Shown piece by piece: positions 57,443 through 64,000 of a stretch of DNA of 64,000 bases. Below the pieces are notes generated by a model. That model made no database searches, was not told where the DNA came from, and was given only the letters and a program-made list of their open reading frames with translations. Where the stretch lies: assembly GCA_033239125.1 (NCBI GenBank), contig BSWB01000002.1, forward strand, positions 155,606,409-155,670,408. The letters run 5' to 3'. This stretch comes from Fagopyrum homotropicum (taxonomy: Eukaryota; Streptophyta; Magnoliopsida; Caryophyllales; Polygonaceae). The translations under genes were made by a program, and so were the position numbers. Position 1 is the first letter of the stretch. Each line of letters begins with the position of its first letter.

Positions 57443-59040
57443 TGAAGCTGCAGCAATCCTAGAGAAGGTACAAGTATCTGTAGAATTTTCAGTCTAGTGT
57501 AGTTCTAGGGAGGATGATACCCAGGTTGAGAAAGTGTCAAGAGCTGTAATGATAAAAGAGTAAAACTAGTAGTACTGTGTTATTGTCTACCTATGTGTTA
57601 TATTGTTAGTATGTACGGTTAGCTGTCTTACTGTTCACTGTGCTCTCTATTTCCCAATTTACATAGGCATTTGGACCTCAGTGTTGTTCCTATGGGATTT
57701 CTTCCATGTTTGTTTGCTGAAATTTGGACCATTTTGTGATTTTTTTTATAGAGGAAAGGAATTAGGAGGGATTACAAAATGACATGTTGTTCATCCTATA
57801 AGATGCTTCCTGATGAGAAGCTTACGAACCTTAAGTTCATAGTCCACTAGTCAATTGGTGAAAGGTGTCCTCGGTTGGACAGCTTGATTATTTTCTAAAG
57901 ATGTGCTTAATATGGATTGATTTGAAAATATTAAGATCGATGAGATTTGCAATCGACATTTGTTTCAAGGGCAATGTCAAGAACCTTTAATTGCATTAAA
58001 AGCAGATAAAGTTGTGTCCTCAATAACGATATTTTCGAACTTGAGATTAATGGCTACTTGAGATTAATGGCTTTTTGGACCATAGAGGCTAAGGGCTTCG
58101 GCACCGGATACATCAATATATAAACCATATTTTCGAGTATTCTCACCACAATGCCATTTTTGTGACTTTCACATTTGAAACATAGGTCTAAAGTTGACTG
58201 TTCAAGCTGGAAAAACAAAACAAGGCAACAGGTTATGTGTTCGATTCTCAATGTCAATGATTTCTTAGTTAAAACTCAATCCACACATCCCAGGTTTGAA
58301 ACCATTGATCTAGCAACAACTAGTTACTCTAAGTTTGCTACGTAAAGGATCATAAGTCGAGAGCTTGCTTACCCAGCTGCAAACGGCTAAGGAGGGAGAA
58401 CCACTTCGGTACTTGCTGGTGCGTGGCTGCGTGACGAAGGTAAAAAAGATCAACTGCTACAGCTTGATCGGTGAGACATAGAAGAAGGAAGAGAAGGCAA
58501 GGAAGACGATGAACCACCGGGATGCTGTGTGAAGAGAAGGTAGATAGCAGCGCCGTACTGAGGACACCAGGGAGACGTTCGTCTGAGTGAAAACGGTTAG
58601 CTAGGGTTTGAGTGAAAATGGTTAGCTAGGGTTTGAGTGAAAACGGTTAGCTAGGAGGCGATGATTCTCGATTAAGGAAAGGAAATATAAATGCTCATGA
58701 GAGAGATGAGACATCCGGTTCACGTTCAAAGGAAAGAAATCAAGTTGTTAGGATCGTCACATAACAAGGGAATCGAAGGAGGAGTTCTTGCTTAGCGGAC
58801 CCAACTGGCAAAAAATCGGATATAAAAAAACAACAAAATAAAGTTTTGTTTAATTTTTTTTATTTATAAAAAATATACTTTCTTTATTTGAAAATCAAAA
58901 CCAGATTGTCAAAAAAAATTCGGATACAAAAAAAACAAAATAGATTTTTGTTTAATTTTTTTTATTTATAAATCTTTTAAAAGGAAGTTTTATTTAGTTT
59001 TATGTCAAGTACTATCTCTAACACGATATCGTATATATAT
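57443..59040. other. MAP65 3' UTR and spacer with short tandem repeats
   Basis: 57443 to about 57700 is presumably 3' UTR. 58585-58655 holds three 25-bp units 'gagtgaaaacggttagctag...'. 58811-58870 and 58913-58975 are a duplicated AT-rich segment ('ttttgtttaattttttttat'). No gene; the ORF at 58054-58257 (- strand) is not recognised. Confidence 0.55.
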
Positions 59041-59250
59041 TTTAGGAAATAAATCTTGTAAAGATTTTAATATTATTTGATAGTAGAAATCTCGTACTAC
59101 ATATATTGCACATAGTTTTGTTAATTTTATCTTAACAAACTTTCTTGGGTTTCACGGCTTCATACATATTTTAGGAAAGAAATTTAAAAGTTGAATATCT
59201 TGCAGAGATTTTGATGGTAGAAAAATCTCGTACTATATATATATATTGCG
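59040..59250. repeat. Promoter-region duplication before the PHD-GNAT gene
   Basis: 59040-59110 and 59169-59250 are diverged direct repeats: both have 'attttaggaaa', '(a/g)gattttgat(a/g)gtaga'-like and 'aatctcgtacta(c/t)atatat' followed by ATTGC. The second copy has an expanded TATATATATATA (about 59234-59246), about 50 bp before the start codon, and is the likely TATA box. Confidence 0.6.
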
Positions 59251-59295
59251 AAGGGTAGTCGATCAGATTTTCTACGTTCTTTAATTTCTTCCGCC

Positions 59296-61752
59296 ATGGA
59301 TAGGCAAGCGATAAACGAGTACGTAGAGGCATGGGATGAGGGTTTTGATGCGAAGAAGAAGCGCGATTTGGCTGAAAGAGCAAGAAAACAGCTTTTAGCT
59401 ATGGGTTGGAGGCTGTGGTATACGCCCAAGGGGACGAGGTTTGAAGCGAGATACGACTCCCCTGAGCCTGAGAAGAAGACGTATGCTTCGCTCGTAACAG
59501 CATGCAGAGCAGCGCAAGCCCCGTCTATTCAGCAACAAGAGAGCAGAAATCTGAAGAGGAAAAGGAGTAATTCTTTTGCCGTGCAACCCAAGAAAAGGAA
59601 AGACAGCAGTGAAGTTCGAGTTGTGAGATCAAGCAAAAATAGTCTTGTTCTGAGAATAAGCAAAAGAAAACCAAGCATGGATAATGACGAAATCTGTTCG
59701 GTCTGTCACAACGATGGAGAACTAGTTTTATGTGATGGCTGTCCAGCATCATTCCATTCGAATTGCCTAAATATGCTGGTGACTATTATTAATCTCTCTC
59801 TCAAGTTATTTTTTTATATTTAAGTGATTTTCTGTTGGTTGACATATCCATGCTTGGATTGTAGGATGTTCCCGATGGCGACTGGTTTTGTCCATCTTGT
59901 CGCTGCGCAATCTGTGACAGTTGCGATAACCAAACTACACACAACTGTGATCAATGCGAACGGCTGTGTGAGTTTCAATCTTCATATGGATACGCCACAA
60001 TTTTGTATGATGATAACGTTTTAACTAATCGATGCTCAATTTTTGCAGTCCATGTGAATTGCCTCGGAGGAGTCGAATGCCCCAAAGGAAAATGGTTTTG
60101 CTCTACAGCTTGTGACAAGGTACTTGCAGAGCTTTCTCAACCTAGATTCTGTTTTCAGATCATATGAGATTATTTTGCTTTTAATGACTTTCTTGACTAA
60201 ATGCAATCTAAACCTATTGATGTCTGTCTACTCGTTGCAGATACACAGGGGCCTTGAAAGTCTTCAAAGGAAGACTATTCCTCTTCAAGATGATTTGACT
60301 TGGACTCTAATTAAACCCATCAGTGCTCATGATAAAACCCATCTGAACATCAAGGCAGAGTGTCACACTAAGCTTAGTCGTGCTATTAAAGTGATGCATG
60401 AATGTTTTGACCCTGTTAAAGATCCTCTTACAGGCCGAGATCTAGTTGAGGATGTCATTTTTGGTACAAGGTGAGATGTTCTTCTGAATTTGGCTTTAGC
60501 AGATCCTCAACATGAGTTTTAAATATTGACATTTGAAAGTTGATTGCAGGTCAGAGTTGAAACGTCTCAGTTTCACAGGATTTTACACAGTGCTCTTAGA
60601 AAAGAAGGGTCACCTGGCTTGTGCGGCTACAGTAAGGTAAATTTGCACTCCTAATTCTGTGTTATGAATCATAGTGTGAGTTGTCAATTTACACAATTTG
60701 GTGCTGTTTGTAGGATCTACGGGAAGAAGGTAGCTGAAGTTCCACTCGTTGCTACCCGTTTTAAATATCGACGTCAAGGGATGTGTCGCTTTTTGATGAA
60801 TGCGCTTGAAAAGGTACCTTTTGTGACTGTATTCATTGTCCGTCCATCTATAAGTTTAAATATCAGCTTCTAACTTTTCTCCTCTTTTGTTTTGTGGGAT
60901 CCAGATGCTCACGGAAATAGGCGTTGAAAGGCTGGTGCTTCCTGCTGTATCTTCTGTCGTCAACACATGGACTGCTCTTGGATTTACAGTAATGACTCCG
61001 ACGGAGAGATCTAAATTTTTGGGTTATACCTTCTTGGATTTCCCACATACCGTCATGTGCCATAAACTCCTCAAAAAACCTGTTTTAAGTCCTTCAAGCA
61101 TTCCAACAAGTGAGCTTTTGCTTTATAGATATACTAGATCTGTAGAAAGTAAAACATACATGTTTGGTTTGGCATCTAACTTATAAGTCTCTTTCCTAAT
61201 CTTGTAGGTTGCCATCATGAGGTTCGCGAAATTGTTGATGAGCTTGACCAGAAAAGTCCCATATCTGAAGTTTGTCAGGGAGCACAAACTGAATTGTATA
61301 ATTATGTGGATCAAGATATAGTAGGGTACGTCTTCACTCCCAGATAATATATTAAAAGGACAGCAAAATCAGTTAAACATTTCAAACAGTTGAATGCAAT
61401 GATTCCTTACAATATTAGCATCTTACTATTCTACCTCAATGATCGGACAGGATCCCTAAAGACAATCACAATAATGGCTGCAAAGACCCTTCTTCAGATG
61501 TCATGGTACATTACTACTACTGCTTGATCTAATAAACTGAACTGCTGTGATAGACTGTTATCTGAACTGAACTTTATTGTGCAGGAAATAACTCCAAGTA
61601 ATCAGCAATGTAGCACAACTGAGAGCAACCCTGAGGCAAGAGAGATAAAGGATGATCGGTTTTCTTACAGGAACCCTTATAAATTTAAGGGTGAAATAAA
61701 GCAGTATAGAAGGAGGAAAGCAGTATGTAAAACTGCAGTAAGCTGTATATGA
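59296..61752 (+). CDS. PHD-finger/GNAT acetyltransferase-like nuclear protein (IDM1-like)
   Basis: Ten exons: 59296-59778, 59865-59967, 60049-60119, 60241-60470, 60550-60636, 60714-60813, 60905-61109, 61208-61325, 61451-61505, 61585-61752; 539 aa, all GT-AG with matching phases. Residues about 35-72 (GWRLWYTPKGTRFEARY...SLVTAC) match the domain that precedes the fingers in this plant family. Basic KRKRSNSFAVQPKKRK (87-102) is a likely nuclear signal. PHD1 uses C134, C137, C146, C149, H154, C157, C170, C173; a second C4HC3-type finger follows with C178 or nearby, C189, C192, H197, C200, C213, C217. The GNAT fold (about 295-400) has YRRQGMCRFLMNALE (343-357), the acetyl-CoA loop R/Q-x-x-G-x, and LVLPAV...TWTALGF. 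The family includes Arabidopsis IDM1/ROS4, a histone acetyltransferase in active DNA demethylation, but this protein is much shorter and lacks an MBD-like domain that I can see. Histone acetylation is inferred from the family. Confidence 0.92.
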
Positions 61753-63349
61753 GTGAAGATTAACTACCACTATTCTTGTAATCTGTACCGAACCAGTAAA
61801 TATTGCGTAACTGGAATACAGTAAATTGTTTACAGAGTTGATCGAGTTTTGGAGTCATTTGCCTTTCTTCTCTGTGTTTTATACGGGCTTCTGAATTCTA
61901 CCTCTCACAAGTAATTGAAAACAATATTTTGAAACAATGAACCTATGTACATTTTCAGATATTGATATTTATGGTATATCATTCAACATACAAAGAGCCT
62001 GACATTCTTCAATGCTAAGCCACATGTATGCAATGTCTGGGCAACCAAACTTTGAGATTTCAGGTTAAAAAACTTCTGGAATATAAAAAAAAAGACAGTG
62101 GACAATATATCTTCTCCTTGATCAGACCAATCATCTATGCAAACAAATGTTACAATTTTCTCCTGACAGAACCAATAACTTTATGGAGCTTCAGTCACCA
62201 GAACTTATGTTAAAATGCAAGGAGAATCCTCAATCAAAAAAACACAAGATCTATCAGTTTTCACCCTGCCTCAGTTTCATGTATTCATAGACACTATCAT
62301 ACGATATCAGTCTTTCGTTTTCTGTAATTTGTGGATGTCATTTTCTTACTTCAGTTCTCTCTTAGTCATTTTCATCAAACACCTAAAGTACAAGCTCAAA
62401 TGTCATTTTCTTACTCCTGTATATAATTTAGTTATCATCAAACTAATGCATACTCCCATAATATATTTGAAATGGTGCCAATTTAGACCTACAACAACGC
62501 AACTAAATAGCAATCAAAAGCCATCTTTTAGCTATCAAATTGAACATAATAATATCAAAATCTAACAATTTGGAAAAACAACTACTCTCATTCAATGGTT
62601 GGAGTCAGTTTTGGTACCTGATTACATATAACTATGCTTTGTTTTCAGCCTGTTCTTCAAACTTCAGCTTTTCTTTGAAATTCTATACTCGGTAATAGCA
62701 AAATCAATTACTTTAATATACTTATCAGACTGTCCAACAAAAGCATATATATACTATCGGCAAAGCAACATACTTGAAGTATCAACGGAGCCGTAGTAAT
62801 AAATAACGACCTGCAGAAATCTGAAAACCCTCCGTTGATGAGAAATCACATTAGAGCCAAAACTAAGCGAAAGAAAAAAACAAAGATGAATTTCGGAACA
62901 CTTTCAGCTACAAAGCAGATTCATATAAATTCTATGAAGCAGCCAAAACTAAGAGATGCTATTTATGGATATGGACTCCCTCATTCCCTCACAGTCGTCA
63001 GAAGGAGATTCAGAGCTAACATGCTTCAGCGAGATCAAAAGTCGTTGATTAGAAAACACGTTAGCGTGATAACTGATAAAGTGGTTTGTAAACAATCTGC
63101 AGAAACATACTGGAAGTATCCTTCTAACTTTGAACATAAGACAAACTATTGTGAGGAAATAGCTACAAAGCATGATGATTTCTTTAGCCAATATGATATC
63201 AATGGAGCCGTAGTAATAAATAACGACAAGAAACGCACATAGGCACACACCAAAATTTTTTAAAAAGCAAGATCAAGATTGTAACATTAACAATTTATAA
63301 TATTTAAGAAGCAAGATCAAGATCAAAATCAAAGTATGTTCGGCAATGT
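61753..63349. other. 3' UTR and unresolved sequence
   Basis: 61753 to about 61900 is probably the 3' UTR of the PHD-GNAT gene. Beyond it are several short open frames. The longest (62835-63242, + strand, 135 aa, very basic at the start) has no recognisable domain and no clear promoter. A 30-bp direct repeat (one mismatch) 'atcaa(c/t)ggagccgtagtaat...' lies at 62781-62810 and 63198-63227. Confidence 0.4.
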
Positions 63350-63420
63350 AGCCTATGCGGGATTCGAACCCGCACCATGTGTTTAGTTACACATTGCTCT
63401 ACCGTTTAAGCTAATAGGCT
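63350..63420 (-). tRNA. tRNA-like sequence, anomalous anticodon arm (probable pseudogene)
   Basis: On the - strand 71 nt fold as a tRNA: acceptor AGCCTAT pairs fully with ATAGGCT, the D arm is GCTT-AAACGGTA-GAGC, and the T arm is GCGGG-TTCGAAT-CCCGC. The T loop contains a perfect pol III B box, GGTTCGAATCC; the A box TAGCTTAAACGG has one mismatch. The anticodon arm, ATGTG-TAACTAAA-CACAT, has an 8-nt loop (or 6 nt if one more pair forms) and no U at the usual position 33, so no amino acid can be assigned. It does not match a standard nuclear or organellar tRNA that I recall. It may be a pseudogene or a tRNA-derived repeat. Confidence 0.6.
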
Positions 63421-64000
63421 AAAAAAAGGAGTATGTATTAATCAAAATCTCCATCAGATAGTGTATTGTCAAGTCTACTCATCGGAATCAACCAGCAAAA
63501 TGACATTTTGTCCTTCTGTATCATCCCTTCTGTGTTCATATTCACTCAATTGAGCACCCTTTTGATTTCATATTAAAACAAAACAACCAAACAGTCAAAG
63601 GTGAAGCAATTAAAAGCAAGTAGTCTCCTGAAAATCAAGAGACTAGATAATAGGAGCCTACACTTGTTGTATCACTCAGAAGATTCAGATGAGTAATCAA
63701 TTCATTCATGGCATAAGAAATGATATGATACTAGATAATAGAAGCACCCTCTTGAATTCATATTTTTGTAAGTTAACAATAAATTACAAGCATAAGAAAC
63801 GATATGGACTTGATACATTGCCCTCTGTCTTCTACCCTGCCAAATCTTCGAGCATAAAAATTCCTAATTTCCAAAATAAAAAACCAAATCGATATTAATG
63901 GAACTGATGAAAAATGAATCAAACAATTCAAATAGATGATCTAGCATTTCAATTTAAGAAGTCAATCACAAGACACCAAGTATCAAATGCAACATCGTTG
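63421..64000. other. Possible terminal exon of a - strand gene; otherwise unassigned
   Basis: On the - strand 63558-63475 reads GAQLSEYEHRRDDTEGQN and then VILLVDSDE, stop at 63475-63477, after an AAAAG acceptor-like sequence. It has the look of a real C-terminus but is too short to identify. The rest is AT-rich, with no gene model. Confidence 0.3.

Overview
The window looks like nuclear DNA of a dicot plant. It is AT-rich, has short GT-AG introns, holds plant-specific gene families (MAP65-1/2 type, IDM1-like PHD-acetyltransferase) and is dense in transposons typical of plants (Tourist, Stowaway, Helitron, L1-type LINE, TRIM, tRNA-type SINE, Mutator-like elements). No species can be named from the sequence alone.

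Only three genes look intact and host-encoded, all on the + strand: a small stress-type J-domain protein (27071-27856, 4 exons, 173 aa), a MAP65-1/2-type microtubule bundler (CDS 54169-57442, 9 coding exons, 584 aa, first intron GC-AG) and a PHD-finger plus GNAT acetyltransferase-like protein (CDS 59296-61752, 10 exons, 539 aa). Near the right edge is a tRNA-like sequence with an irregular anticodon arm (63350-63420, - strand).

Nearly everything else is mobile DNA or its debris. 0.4-1.4 kb is a giant foldback element. 5.26-7.76 kb is a Mutator-like element that carries a broken, intron-containing WD40 gene fragment and is itself split by another foldback MITE; both insertions have exact 9-bp target duplications. 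Three more copies of the same short family lie at 8.8, 12.1 and 28.4 kb, and three of the four share a CATACCAGAAATT-type minisatellite. Others are Tourist-like MITEs (10.0, 26.05, 26.4, possibly 23.7 kb), a Stowaway MITE (17.9 kb), a 5'-truncated LINE (14.4-16.75 kb), a SINE (20.1 kb), two small LTR elements (20.85-21.7 and 38.3-39.3 kb), a Helitron (24.56-25.05 kb) and poly(A) retroposons (32.9, 34.2-36.6, 40.4 kb).

42.56-52.29 kb is the most structured part: a 9.7-kb Mutator-like element with TIRs of about 0.9-1.2 kb. Each TIR appears to hold the promoter, leader exon and leader intron of one of two convergent genes. The left gene is a GRF-zinc-finger/membrane-anchor ORF; the right gene is the start of a MuDR-type transposase, now broken. 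A second element, with an apparently intact Myb/SANT-like gene, seems to have inserted between them. This MuDR-like layout with an unfamiliar accessory ORF is the best candidate here for something little described. All exon models come from reading the sequence by eye and have no transcript support.
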